From Nitrospira sp. (GTDB lineage: Bacteria; Nitrospirota; Nitrospiria; Nitrospirales; Nitrospiraceae), in NCBI GenBank assembly GCA_018242725.1, contig JAFEBI010000001.1, positions 67,008 through 131,007 on the forward strand: a DNA stretch of 64,000 nt, read 5' to 3'. The translations under genes were made by a program, and so were the position numbers. Positions 8,701 to 16,806 of this stretch are shown piece by piece (the stretch's first letter is position 1; every line of letters begins with the position of its first letter). The notes beneath the pieces are model-generated. The model made no database searches. It was not told where the DNA came from and saw only the letters and a program-made list of their open reading frames with translations.

Positions 8701-8972
8701 AGAAAACAGCCGGCGGGGTTGATCTGGAGTACCCGACGATCAAGCCCTGACACCAGAATTCCCTGAGGCTCAGCTTCCAGGATACTCCTGAGTCTTTGCT
8801 CATTTTCTTGGAGCCGAGCTTTCTCATTTTCTGCCTGAAGTCGACGAGTCCGGTCCCGGTGCAATGCCTGCACGAGATAGACCATCAAGGGGACGACCAG
8901 CAGGAGATTGACAATGCCAATAGCCCAGAACATCGTTACGTCACCATCACTCATCGGCAAGACACCGGACAC
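5787..8972 (-). CDS. Hybrid sensor histidine kinase (PAS-GAF-PAS-HisKA-HATPase-REC-REC)
   Basis: A 1061-residue protein. One N-terminal membrane helix (about 12-35) leads into a short coiled coil, a PAS domain (about 55-175), a GAF domain (about 190-340), a second PAS (about 345-470), a HisKA domain with phospho-acceptor [10 protein letters not shown], and a HATPase_c domain with [18 protein letters not shown]. Two receivers follow. REC1 has a normal Asp site (LLDVDMGPTDG), but its acidic pair reads VDSKAINR instead of VDDNxxNR. REC2 is canonical (LLAEDNVVNQ, FMDCQMPEMDG) except for an insertion of about 25 residues before ALTANAMQGD. It is not linked to an obvious output gene; it lies between the gmhA and rfaE2 clusters on the other strand. 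Confidence 0.92.
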   Translation of the reverse strand: MSGVLPMSDGDVTMFWAIGIVNLLLVVPLMVYLVQALHRDRTRRLQAENEKARLQENEQRLRSILEAEPQGILVSGLDRRVLQINPAGCFLFGAGFSEEIIGRDLRDFIHTGDHQQLDDLHKAVREGRETRGRCRLVGLSRQIRWVEMITVPLPAANGSVGSVLSVLQDVTEQKRADRRQTLQHAVAKVLAASSTVEQAIPDLLQAIAVSLDWQVGVFWRVQDDRRSLTCADGWSVDSTVVQEFVRNSRQQDHGPGSDLPGCCWARGEPLWIEDIAGASLFTRESLENPGALRGACAFPIWLRANVYGVMEFFSREAQAEDRDLLRALGTTGSQIGLFVERTEVEAALHQNEARTSLIIDTALDAVMTMDESGGITEWNAQAEQVFGWSALEAIGRDAADTLCPLSQRPGYRAYVQRLLQSRDVPTAHRLVEMIGLRRDGREFPMELAMTPLTIEGVTIFSAFIRDITGRKEAEQSLKNYAQQMEQINHQLDGALREAKAATEAKSLFLASMSHEIRTPMNGVIGMTGLLLDTQLTEEQREYAETVRTCGDHLLTIINDVLDFSKIEAGKLELETIAFDLRLAIDESLDLVAERASSKGLNLACLFHAEVPRHLLGDPGRLRQIIMNLTANAIKFTDQGDVVVEVTVEAESKEETTIRVAITDTGIGISEETRDRLFQSFSQADGSMARKYGGTGLGLAICKRLIELMGGAIGVTSQVGVGSCFWFTVNLRKQVGDSQVVEKNSVLLAGLHILIVDSKAINRKIMEVMTKKWGMQPTLVTTGPEALIALSQAHRQPAFDLVLLDVDMGPTDGLELARTIRARAGGAESQLVLLTSFGRRGDAKTAKAAGISAYLTKPIRERQLHDCLVAVMTQYSAASGVAVANQPVPLITRHTLAETKANVDLRILLAEDNVVNQKVAVRLFQRLGYRIDVVANGREVVEALSRIRYDVIFMDCQMPEMDGFDATRLIREREAAELVSSLEFRVSDSKPGIRNQKSVTSHRVLIVALTANAMQGDREQCLDAGMDDYLSKPISVEALATVLKRMKTAREGYRSGESQEAA
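5973..6048. repeat. Repeat-like insertion inside the second receiver domain
   Basis: On the minus strand this codes for the extra segment SSLEFRVSDSKPGIRNQKS between the receiver's alpha-3 and beta-4 elements. The DNA contains the near-direct repeats GAAACTCGAAACTCCAAACTCGAAACT-like units (around 6016-6042), typical of simple repeat-derived inserts rather than domain sequence. The reading frame is kept. Confidence 0.5.
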
Positions 8973-9134
8973 ATCAATCCCTACGGCCAGACTGGTGCCA
9001 GCCCCTACACTCCGTTATGTGCCGTATCGGCTCGTTAGGTGAGAACTTGAGCCGATGACCACCGTCTGATCTGGCTCTCCGTGATCCGGGATCTCCCGAT
9101 GGCGATACCTTGCTCAAACGGGAGGAATCGCTCT

Positions 9135-9162
9135 TTCACTCGCACCGGCAGCCAGGTATGAT
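9135..9162 (+). promoter_or_regulatory. Predicted promoter of rfaE2
   Basis: TTCACT (9135-9140), a 16-base spacer and TATGAT (9157-9162). The ATG of rfaE2 lies 6 bases after the -10 box and is not preceded by a usable ribosome binding site, so a leaderless start is predicted. Confidence 0.45.
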
Positions 9163-9168
9163 GGGGCC

Positions 9169-9651
9169 ATGAGCTCCAAGGTCTTGCCACGAGAGGAACT
9201 CCTCCACGTTCTGGACATGAATCGGACGAATGGGAAACGCATTGTGTTCACCAATGGGTGTTTCGATCTGATGCACATCGGGCATACCCGATATCTCCAA
9301 GCCGCGAAAACATTGGGCGATGTCCTCGTTGTCGGAGTGAACAGTGATGCATCTGTTCGTCGTCTAGAGAAAGCTCCGGACCGGCCGATTGTTCCGGAAG
9401 CGCAGCGAGCCGAAGTGCTGGCGGCATTGGCCTGTGTCGATTATGTCGGGATTTTCGACGAACCGGACCCCCTTGAACTCATCACGGCTATCCAGCCGGA
9501 CATCCTGGTGAAAGGCGGAGATTGGCCCCTCGACCGGATCGTCGGTCGCAATGTGGTTGAAGCCCGTGGCGGCATTGTCAGGACAATCCCGCTGGTTCCC
9601 GGTCTATCAACCACGGAACTCCTTCAACGTATCCGCTCAACCACGACATAA
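9169..9651 (+). CDS. rfaE2: D-glycero-beta-D-manno-heptose 1-phosphate adenylyltransferase
   Basis: A 160-residue cytidylyltransferase-like protein matching the C-terminal half of E. coli HldE as a separate polypeptide. The nucleotidyltransferase signature FTNGCFDLMHIGHTRYL (residues 28-44), the loop VGVNSDASVRRLEK and the closing KGGDWPLDRIVG segment are all there. It joins ATP and D-glycero-beta-D-manno-heptose 1-phosphate to give ADP-heptose for the LPS inner core. The separate kinase domain (rfaE1) is not in the window. mfd starts 3 bases after its stop, so the two genes should share a transcript. Confidence 0.92.
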   Translation: MSSKVLPREELLHVLDMNRTNGKRIVFTNGCFDLMHIGHTRYLQAAKTLGDVLVVGVNSDASVRRLEKAPDRPIVPEAQRAEVLAALACVDYVGIFDEPDPLELITAIQPDILVKGGDWPLDRIVGRNVVEARGGIVRTIPLVPGLSTTELLQRIRSTTT

Positions 9652-9654
9652 TTC

Positions 9655-12600
9655 GTGTCTGATACCACTACTCACATACCTTCCTGGCTTGTCCCACTTC
9701 GATCGGCCCTCGATCACAAGCAGGCGCGTGTGTGCTTGCTCGGGGCGCATGGCCCGACTTCGGCTTGCGCCGTCACACTGCTGGACCGTCTCCGCCGTCT
9801 TTCTCACAACGACGCCGGCCCATGGGTCGTGCTCACCGCAAGTGACGAGTCTGCAGAACGAATGTTCAATGACTTGCACTTCTTCCATTCGCTCATGGGA
9901 CAACCTGTCGAAGGCCTCGCCTGGTTCCCGGAATGGGAGACCCTCCCCTATGAAGCGACGGCACCACATGTCGCGTTGATTGCGCACCGGATGACGACGC
10001 TTCATCGCCTGCTGATCAAGCCACCCACGATTCTCGTGACCTCCGTCGCTGCGGCCATGCATCGAGTGATCCCTCGTTCGATTTTTGAGGAGGCGGTGAT
10101 TGGTTTCAAGACAGGCGCAACTTTCGAACGGGAATCTTTGGTCACAAGCCTGCTCCGGATCGGGTACCGGCGGGTCTCCGTGGTGGAAATTCCAGGGGAA
10201 TTCAGTGTCCGCGGTGGGATCGTCGATATCTTCTCGACGGCCTATTCCAACCCGGTCCGTGTAGAATTTCTGGGAGATCAAGTCGAATCGATGCGGCTGT
10301 TCGACCCAGCAACCCAAACATCGATTGAAAAATTGAACGAGGGGTGGGTCTTACCCGCACGAGAATTTATCCGGCCTTCACAAGCCCAAGACGCGACCGC
10401 ACCGATTCCTCCCGATGCAGAATGGCGAAGTCCTGACCTCTACGAGGCGATGGACACGTTGTTCGACTATTTCGGTTCGGAGCCCTCACTCGCCCTGGAC
10501 CAACCGGAGAGCCTGAAAAAGTCCTGTGAGGCCGCATGGAGCAAAATCGACGACGGATACCTCCGTCATGTCGACCGTGACATTGCTCGTCCCTATCCCT
10601 CGCCTGAGCGCCTCTTCCTCACGTGGGACGGCATCCAGCAGCGGATTGCCACCTGCCCAATGATGGCACTGGAACCGCTGGCAGCTCCGGACTCATCCTG
10701 GGAGCCAACCTTTTCATGTTCCACCCAGCCTCCGGCCAGCATTGGGCTCGGGATCAGAGGCACCGCCTTCAGCCAAACCCTGAGCTTGCTTGAGAGCCTC
10801 CGCAACGAGCATCGGGTGGTCCTGGTTGCCCGAAGTCGAGGGCAAGTCGATCGCTTGCTCGCCCTCCTCCGCGAACATGATTTACCGGCCGAATCCTGGA
10901 ACTCTTCGACCTGGTTAAGCCAACGGACCGGTAGATTTCCGTTTTATGTCCTGCACGGCGATCTCTCGGTCGGGTTTTTGTCCGGAGAGCTCCGGCTCGC
11001 GCTCCTGACCGAAGAGGAACTCTTTGCAAAAGGCGCGCGCCATAAGCCTCAACCCAAGAGTCGAACCGCCACATTCCTGTCCTCGTTGGAAGACCTGAAC
11101 GTCGGTGATTACGTTGTGCACGTGCAACATGGCATCGCGAAGTATCGGGGTCTGAAACGCCTGTCGGTCCAAGACTTCGAGAGTGACTACTTGATTCTTG
11201 AGTTTGCAGGTGGCGATACCCTGTACGTTCCGCTTGACCGGTTGAATCAAGTGCAGCGATACAGCGGCGCCGAGAGTCATGTTCCTCGACTCGATCGATT
11301 GGGCGGCACCAGTTGGGCCAAAACGACCGCGCGAGTCAAGAAAGACATCGAAGAAATGGCCCAAGAACTCATCGACCTCTACGCCAATCGCGAGCTGGTG
11401 AAACGGAATGCCTATGGCGTGACCACAACCCTTTACCACGAATTCGAGGCTGCGTTTGAATACGAGGAGACTGCGGACCAGCTCAAAGCCATCGCAGACA
11501 TCAGCCGAGACCTAGAGTCAACCAAGCCCATGGACCGGCTGGTGTGTGGTGACGTGGGGTATGGAAAGACCGAGGTCGCCATGCGCGCCGCCTTCAAGGC
11601 GGTGGAGCATGATCGTCAGGTCGCGGTTCTGGTTCCCACGACATTGTTGGCCCACCAACATTATGAAAACTTCGCCGAACGCTTCGCGCCCTTTCCCATG
11701 CGAGTCGCGCTGCTCTCACGATTCCAATCGGCGAGAGAAACGAAAGCCATTCTGAAGGATGTCTCGACCGGAACCGTCGATGTCGTCATCGGCACTCACC
11801 GGCTGCTGCAGAAGGACGTGACGTTTCGCCATCTCGGCCTGGTCATCATCGACGAAGAACAGTGGTTCGGCGTCAAGCACAAGGAGCGGCTCAAGCAACT
11901 TCGGACACAGGTCGACGTCTTAACGTTGACCGCCACACCCATTCCACGCACCTTGCAAATGGCGATGTCGAGCGTCCGAGACCTCTCGATTATCGACACA
12001 CCCCCGGCTGGACGGCTGGCCATCAAAACAGAGGTGGTTCGGTTCAGCGACAAAGCCGTACGGGACGCCGTCCTGCGCGAGCTTGGACGAGGCGGACAGG
12101 TCTATTTTGTCCACAACCGTGTCGAAACGATGGAGCGGATCGGAGCCTGGCTGCATCAGCTGATTCCCGAAGCCAAAATGGTCATGGCGCACGGCCAAAT
12201 GGACGCCAAGCCGTTGGAAGCCGTGATGCTGAAGTTCGTGAAGCGCGAGGCCGATATTCTGATCGCCTCGGCCATCATTCAGTCCGGACTCGACGTTCCG
12301 ACCGCGAATACGATCATCGTAAACCGCGCCGATCTCTTTGGACTTGCGCAACTGTATCAGTTGCGTGGACGGGTCGGACGGGGAGGTGACCAGGCCTACG
12401 CTTATTTCCTCATTCCAGATGAAGGCACGTTGACCGGCGATGCGCAGAAACGATTGATCGCGATTCAACAGTTTACAGAGCTTGGATCGGGGTTCCGCAT
12501 CGCCGCGGCTGACATGGAGATCCGAGGCGCCGGTAATCTGTTGGGGAAGCAACAGTCCGGTCATATTGCCGCCATTGGACTGGACCTCTACATGCAAATG

Positions 12601-13125
12601 GTCGAACAGGCTGTTCAACGGTTGAAAGGGCATGTGATCGAGGAAGAACCGGACCCGACTCTGCAACTGCCCGTTTCAGCTTTTATCCCCGAGCCCTACG
12701 TCACGGACCCCCACCATCGGCTTTCCCTTTACAAACGGCTGACGGCTTGCACCCAAGTCGGCGAGCTCGCCCTCCTGCACGGGGAGATTCAGGATCGGTA
12801 CGGCCCCGCGCCAGAGCCGGTCGAGCGGTTGCTCGAAGTGATGCAACTCCGGACCCATGCGAAACGCCTCCGGTTGGCTTCGCTCGACGTACACGGCCAG
12901 GCGGTCACGATCGTGTTCCAACCGAAGGCGACGGTCCCTGAACCGGCCGTTCATCGCTTGATGGACCAGTTGAAGAAACGACTGAAGTTCCTCAGTCCCG
13001 TCTCTTTTGAAATCTCCATGCGCCAGAGCGACTGGCCTTCGCTGTTTTCGGAACTCAATGCAATCTTGCAAAGCCTCGACCTCTGTGATACCAAAACGAT
13101 CAGAACGGATACGACAGGTTCTTGA
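9655..13125 (+). CDS. mfd: Transcription-repair coupling factor Mfd
   Basis: An 1156-residue protein from a GTG start, the usual size for Mfd. In order: a UvrB-like N-terminal region without functional ATPase motifs (to about 340), the RNA-polymerase-interacting CarD-like domain (LNVGDYVVHVQHGIAKYRGL-like, about 480-550), helicase lobes with Walker A GDVGYGKTEVAMRAAFKA (about 632-649), Walker B DEEQWFGVKHKERLK, TLTATPIPRTLQMAM, and the RQGRVGR-type motif (QLRGRVGRGG), then the TRCF C-terminal domain. It removes RNA polymerase stalled at lesions and recruits UvrA. It follows rfaE2 almost without a gap and precedes two peptidyl-prolyl isomerase genes, an order I recall from other bacteria of this type. 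Confidence 0.97.
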   Translation: MSDTTTHIPSWLVPLRSALDHKQARVCLLGAHGPTSACAVTLLDRLRRLSHNDAGPWVVLTASDESAERMFNDLHFFHSLMGQPVEGLAWFPEWETLPYEATAPHVALIAHRMTTLHRLLIKPPTILVTSVAAAMHRVIPRSIFEEAVIGFKTGATFERESLVTSLLRIGYRRVSVVEIPGEFSVRGGIVDIFSTAYSNPVRVEFLGDQVESMRLFDPATQTSIEKLNEGWVLPAREFIRPSQAQDATAPIPPDAEWRSPDLYEAMDTLFDYFGSEPSLALDQPESLKKSCEAAWSKIDDGYLRHVDRDIARPYPSPERLFLTWDGIQQRIATCPMMALEPLAAPDSSWEPTFSCSTQPPASIGLGIRGTAFSQTLSLLESLRNEHRVVLVARSRGQVDRLLALLREHDLPAESWNSSTWLSQRTGRFPFYVLHGDLSVGFLSGELRLALLTEEELFAKGARHKPQPKSRTATFLSSLEDLNVGDYVVHVQHGIAKYRGLKRLSVQDFESDYLILEFAGGDTLYVPLDRLNQVQRYSGAESHVPRLDRLGGTSWAKTTARVKKDIEEMAQELIDLYANRELVKRNAYGVTTTLYHEFEAAFEYEETADQLKAIADISRDLESTKPMDRLVCGDVGYGKTEVAMRAAFKAVEHDRQVAVLVPTTLLAHQHYENFAERFAPFPMRVALLSRFQSARETKAILKDVSTGTVDVVIGTHRLLQKDVTFRHLGLVIIDEEQWFGVKHKERLKQLRTQVDVLTLTATPIPRTLQMAMSSVRDLSIIDTPPAGRLAIKTEVVRFSDKAVRDAVLRELGRGGQVYFVHNRVETMERIGAWLHQLIPEAKMVMAHGQMDAKPLEAVMLKFVKREADILIASAIIQSGLDVPTANTIIVNRADLFGLAQLYQLRGRVGRGGDQAYAYFLIPDEGTLTGDAQKRLIAIQQFTELGSGFRIAAADMEIRGAGNLLGKQQSGHIAAIGLDLYMQMVEQAVQRLKGHVIEEEPDPTLQLPVSAFIPEPYVTDPHHRLSLYKRLTACTQVGELALLHGEIQDRYGPAPEPVERLLEVMQLRTHAKRLRLASLDVHGQAVTIVFQPKATVPEPAVHRLMDQLKKRLKFLSPVSFEISMRQSDWPSLFSELNAILQSLDLCDTKTIRTDTTGS

Positions 13126-13150
13126 TCGAGACTCTCAGGTACCACCACGT

Positions 13151-14047
13151 ATGAAACACTTCCGGTTTCTGACCTTCTGTCGGACCTATCTCCTGCCTGG
13201 ACTGCTTGTCGGCGTGGTGGCCGGGTTCGGGCCTGTGGTCTCTGGCTGTGCCGATCGACAGGAGGAACCGGTCGTCGCGTTGGTGAACGGCCGGGCTATC
13301 ACCCAAACCGAATTCGATCTTCGATGGGGAGAGCTTTCACCTGCCACGCGTTCCCGTTATGAGAGGGACGGCGGCAAGCGGAAATTTCTGGATGAACTGA
13401 TTACCCGAGAGCTTCTGATGCAGGAGGGACGCCGCCGAGGCTTGGATCATAATGAGATCATCCGGGACAAGGCGCAACGATATAAGGAACAACTCATCCT
13501 CGACGAACTCCTGAAAGACAAGCTCCAATCCAAGGTCGAATTGACACAAGTCGAACTTGACGCCTACTACGAGAAGCACGCCGCAGAACTGCTGGACCCG
13601 TTGAAAGCCAGTATTTCAGTGATGCTTCTGCCTAATGTCTATGCCGCGAAGGACCTCGAAACACAAGTGAATCGAGGCGGGAACTTTGCCAAGTTCGCCC
13701 AAAGATACTCGCTGGACGACAAGACAAAGTCCAAAGGCGGCGATCTGGGCCCCTATAGAAAAGGGATGCTGCTTCCCGAGCTGGATACGGTCATTCATAC
13801 CCTCAAGCCTGGGATGGTCAGCGGTCCCATCAAGACCGAGCATGGATACTATCTTGTCATGCTGTCCCCTCTGGATGAAGCCATTATCCAAACCGACTTG
13901 GCGACAAAAGAACGTCTTCGGCAGGAGCTCCTGGCCGACAAGCGGCGCAAACGATTCGACGAAGTCATTGCCGATATTCGAACCAATGCAGCAGTTCGGT
14001 TTGCTGAAGCCGCTCGATATATCAACGAGGACACCGGCAAACGTTAG
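13151..14047 (+). CDS. Parvulin-type peptidyl-prolyl isomerase lipoprotein
   Basis: A 298-residue protein from the ATG at 13151, chosen because it puts a signal sequence at the N-terminus: basic residues, a hydrophobic stretch and a lipobox-like VVSGC. A SurA-like N-terminal helical region (VALVNGRAITQTEFDLR) is followed by a PpiC rotamase domain (about 170-270; GGDLGPYRKGMLLPELD, SGPIKTEHGYYLVML). It is probably a lipid-anchored periplasmic chaperone for outer-membrane or secreted proteins. It starts 25 bases after mfd and is followed by a second protein of the same fold, so an operon is likely. Confidence 0.88.
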   Translation: MKHFRFLTFCRTYLLPGLLVGVVAGFGPVVSGCADRQEEPVVALVNGRAITQTEFDLRWGELSPATRSRYERDGGKRKFLDELITRELLMQEGRRRGLDHNEIIRDKAQRYKEQLILDELLKDKLQSKVELTQVELDAYYEKHAAELLDPLKASISVMLLPNVYAAKDLETQVNRGGNFAKFAQRYSLDDKTKSKGGDLGPYRKGMLLPELDTVIHTLKPGMVSGPIKTEHGYYLVMLSPLDEAIIQTDLATKERLRQELLADKRRKRFDEVIADIRTNAAVRFAEAARYINEDTGKR

Positions 14048-14132
14048 TCCCTACCGATTTCCACGAACCCACTGCTTCGTGTAGAATTATCGAACGAGTG
14101 ACGAACGCGTTCCACCCCAGGGTGCAGGAACC

Positions 14133-15089
14133 ATGACCATCTCTTCGCAGAAATCCTGTTGGAAAACGAGACTGCTGTCGGTATTGACCCTCTTCGTATT
14201 TGCTGGCTGGTCCCCTCATCCGGCTCCAGCTCATCTACAGGATCGCATCGTCGCCATCGTCAATTCCGAGCTGATCATGCTGTCCGATGTCCAGCGTGAG
14301 TTTGAAGCGGAGCAAGAGCGACTCTCCCGTATACACCGTGGAACCGACCTCGCCCAACGGCTGAAGACCGCGGAATACATGGCCTTGACGAAGCTGATCG
14401 AGCGGAAATTGCAGCTCCAGGAAGCCAAGGCGAAGAAAGTGGAGGTGTCAGACATCGAGGTCAAACAAGCCATTGAGCAAATGAAGCGACAAGGCACTTC
14501 TCTCAACTCTACAAGCCCCGGCGACCTCCAGACCGTGCGCGATCAACTTGTGCTCATGCGAGTGGCCGATCAGCATATTCGCGGCAATATCATGGTCGGC
14601 GACGCTGAACTGAAGCGGTACTACCAAGAGCATCGCGACCGGTTTGCTCTGTCCGAAGAGTACGAATTAAGTCAAATTCTGATCCGCCCACGCTCCTCGG
14701 ATGGACTGGCCGATGCGCTGACCAAAGCGCGCCGCGCCATGGATGATCTGAAACGAGGTGAAAAATTCGAAGACGTCGCCAGGGAATACTCCGACGGCGA
14801 CAATGCCTTGCAGGGCGGACGGCTCGGCGTGGTTCGGCAGGGCGAGCTCATCCCCATCATTGATCAAGCCATCGTTCGCTTGGTACCCGGTGGGATCTCC
14901 GACATCATTGAGAGCCCCGAAGGAATCCAGATTCTCCGGATGGACGATCGAAAACCTAAACGGTTTCGGAAATACGAGGAAGTCCGGCGAGAACTTCAAG
15001 ACCTAGTCTATCAGCAGAAAAGTGAAGACATGTATCAAGCCTGGCTCGTCCAGCTCAAGAATAAGTCTTATATCGAGATAAAATTCTAA
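14133..15089 (+). CDS. surA: SurA-like periplasmic chaperone / peptidyl-prolyl isomerase
   Basis: A 318-residue protein with a cleavable signal peptide (hydrophobic LLSVLTLFVFAGW, then PAPAHLQ). The SurA N-domain begins with DRIVAIVNSELIMLSDVQREFE, as in SurA itself. There is a single parvulin domain (about 175-275; YELSQILIRPR, GGRLGVVRQGELIPIIDQAI), whereas E. coli SurA has two. It should help fold outer-membrane beta-barrel proteins. The ATG has a ribosome binding site (CAGGAACC), and TAGAAT at 14082-14087 could be its own -10 box within the gap after the preceding gene. Confidence 0.87.
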   Translation: MTISSQKSCWKTRLLSVLTLFVFAGWSPHPAPAHLQDRIVAIVNSELIMLSDVQREFEAEQERLSRIHRGTDLAQRLKTAEYMALTKLIERKLQLQEAKAKKVEVSDIEVKQAIEQMKRQGTSLNSTSPGDLQTVRDQLVLMRVADQHIRGNIMVGDAELKRYYQEHRDRFALSEEYELSQILIRPRSSDGLADALTKARRAMDDLKRGEKFEDVAREYSDGDNALQGGRLGVVRQGELIPIIDQAIVRLVPGGISDIIESPEGIQILRMDDRKPKRFRKYEEVRRELQDLVYQQKSEDMYQAWLVQLKNKSYIEIKF

Positions 15090-15227
15090 CTTTGCGATCA
15101 CACGCCCCTGCCCCCTCCTATCCTCTCCGGCAATCAACCTAGAGCACTAACGGACTACGGAAAAACTATTCGGACCAGATTCACATGCGCTGGTGTGGAA
15201 TGTCATAGCTTCGTTCCGGAACGAGTA

Positions 15228-15350
15228 CAGGATGCTCAAAAAGGCTGTCCAGCAAGGCCGCAACGAGCAAAGAAGCGAGTCGTACTCATGCCGTACGGTG
15301 AGCCTCTGAACGACGCGAGAACGACGCTGGCGGCCTTTTTCAGCATCCTG
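15228..15350. repeat. Palindromic intergenic repeat element (about 123 bp)
   Basis: The ends are inverted copies of each other: AGGATGCTCAAAAAGGC at the left and GCCTTTTTCAGCATCCT at the right, one mismatch apart. The interior holds further short complementary blocks (GCGAGTCGTAC, GTACGGTGAGCC). I recall closely similar elements scattered through Nitrospira genomes. It fills the space between surA and engB, which converge here, and its stem ends with A/T runs, so it could act as a terminator in both directions. It touches the engB stop codon. Confidence 0.7.
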
Positions 15351-15965
15351 TTAAACGTCACGCCGTCGGTCTGCCGCTTCGCGCAGAGATCCCCACAGCC
15401 GGTCTCTTCCCTCTCCCGTCAGGGACGAATAGGGAATCACAGCGTCTCCTTCCACAAGTCCTAAACTCTGATGGATCTGGCGCATGGTTCGCAGCCGCTC
15501 ATGTGCCTTCAGCTTGTCGACTTTGGTCACGACGACGACTGGATCATGCCCGATCGAGCGGAGCCAGGCCATGGTCTGCCTATCTTGGTCTGTCACGACG
15601 CGACTGTCCACCAACAGCACAACCCGAAGCAGCGCAGCTCGACCGAACAGATAGCTTTCCAGCAAGGGGGCCCACTGCTTGCGAACGGTTTTCGGCACGT
15701 TTGCAAATCCATAGCCCGGCAAATCGATGAGATAAAATTGCGAGAGATGAGGATCTGATGTCGAGATCTGAAACACATTCACAGCTTGTGTTTTCCCAGG
15801 TGTTCGGCTGACCTTGGCAAGGTCCCGACGATTCAATAACGAGTTGAGTAAGGACGATTTGCCCACATTGGACCGCCCAACAAAGGCAACCTCTTGTAGA
15901 TCACCGGGAGGAAACTGTTCTGGAGCGACACAACTTTTGATAAACTCGGCTGCGAAGATTTTCAT
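15351..15965 (-). CDS. engB: Ribosome-biogenesis GTP-binding protein EngB/YsxC
   Basis: A 204-residue TrmE-Era-EngA-EngB type GTPase. G1 is FVGRSNVGKSSLLNSLL (residues 28-44), G2 TPGKTQAVNVFQI, G3 DLPGYGFANVPK, G4 TKVDKLK, and G5 SSLTGEGRDRL near the end. Proteins of this family assist 50S ribosomal subunit assembly and are often essential. Its stop codon TAA (15353-15351) directly abuts the palindromic repeat, which may have supplied it. The start codon is only 16 bases from the divergent mtgA start, so the two promoters must overlap the opposite coding regions. Confidence 0.95.
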   Translation of the reverse strand: MKIFAAEFIKSCVAPEQFPPGDLQEVAFVGRSNVGKSSLLNSLLNRRDLAKVSRTPGKTQAVNVFQISTSDPHLSQFYLIDLPGYGFANVPKTVRKQWAPLLESYLFGRAALLRVVLLVDSRVVTDQDRQTMAWLRSIGHDPVVVVTKVDKLKAHERLRTMRQIHQSLGLVEGDAVIPYSSLTGEGRDRLWGSLREAADRRRDV

Positions 15966-15981
15966 GTCGTCAGGCTGATCA

Positions 15982-16791
15982 ATGGATACGAGCCGGAAAC
16001 CAAACCAGAGTCCCGTCTTTCTGCGTCACTACACATACGACCCTCCTCCGCTCAAGTCAACCGGTCGCGGTAGAATCCGGCGCGTCTTGCTGTGGAGCAC
16101 CCTCTTCATCGGACTTCCAATGGGTATTCTGGTGCTGAGCTGGTTCATAAGCTTGCCCGATGTGGAGCGACTCACACGAACCAACCCGACATCCACAGCC
16201 CTGATGGAAACTCGGCAGACTCAGGCACAGGAACAGGGGCGTCCCAGCAAACGGCAATGGATGTGGGTCCCGCTTTCTCGTATCTCTCCCCATCTTCGTC
16301 ATGCCGTGGTGGCCGCAGAAGATGCGTTGTTTTTCACTCACGAAGGATTCGACTGGGAAGGAATCAAAGACGCCGCCATGCACAACCTTGAAACCCGTGA
16401 ATTTAAGCGTGGCGGCAGCACAATTACGCAGCAACTGGCCAAAAATCTCTACTTGTCGTCAGAACGGTCTCTCTTTCGGAAAGCCAAGGAAGCACTGATT
16501 ACTCGGGACCTCGAGCAACAGCTCTCCAAGAAGCGTATTCTCGAGTTGTACCTCAACGTGGCCGAGTGGGGGTACGGCATCTACGGCGCAGAAGCCGCAG
16601 CGCGTCATCACTTCGGCAAACCCGCTCTCGAACTGACAACCGACGAAGCCGCCTGGCTGGCGGCCATCTTACCTTCGCCCCGCCGATACGATCCCCTCAG
16701 AAAAACGACCTTCTTAACGCGCCGTCACGAGCGTATTCTCCGATTGATTGATCGACAATCCGGAACCTCTACGTCGGTGGCGGAAGAATAG
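15982..16791 (+). CDS. mtgA: Monofunctional peptidoglycan transglycosylase
   Basis: A 269-residue glycosyltransferase family 51 protein without a penicillin-binding domain. A single membrane anchor lies at about 36-56 (LLWSTLFIGLPMGILVLSW). The catalytic signature is plain: AVVAAEDALFFTHEGFDWEGI with the catalytic Glu, then GGSTITQQLAKNLYLS and the second Glu in KKRILELYLNVAEWG. It polymerises lipid II into glycan strands. The ATG at 15982 leaves only 16 bases to engB; a later TTG at 16088 is a possible but less likely start because it would begin right at the membrane segment. Confidence 0.94.
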   Translation: MDTSRKPNQSPVFLRHYTYDPPPLKSTGRGRIRRVLLWSTLFIGLPMGILVLSWFISLPDVERLTRTNPTSTALMETRQTQAQEQGRPSKRQWMWVPLSRISPHLRHAVVAAEDALFFTHEGFDWEGIKDAAMHNLETREFKRGGSTITQQLAKNLYLSSERSLFRKAKEALITRDLEQQLSKKRILELYLNVAEWGYGIYGAEAAARHHFGKPALELTTDEAAWLAAILPSPRRYDPLRKTTFLTRRHERILRLIDRQSGTSTSVAEE

Positions 16792-16806
16792 AATTCCGAA
16801 CAGCCT

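Noticed and set aside
11920-12666. 248-codon minus-strand frame inside mfd
   Set aside because: Antisense to conserved Mfd helicase motifs; shadow of GC-rich codons.
15228-15350. CRISPR-like repeat
   Set aside because: The element is a single palindrome without regularly spaced repeat units; no CRISPR array is visible anywhere in the window.
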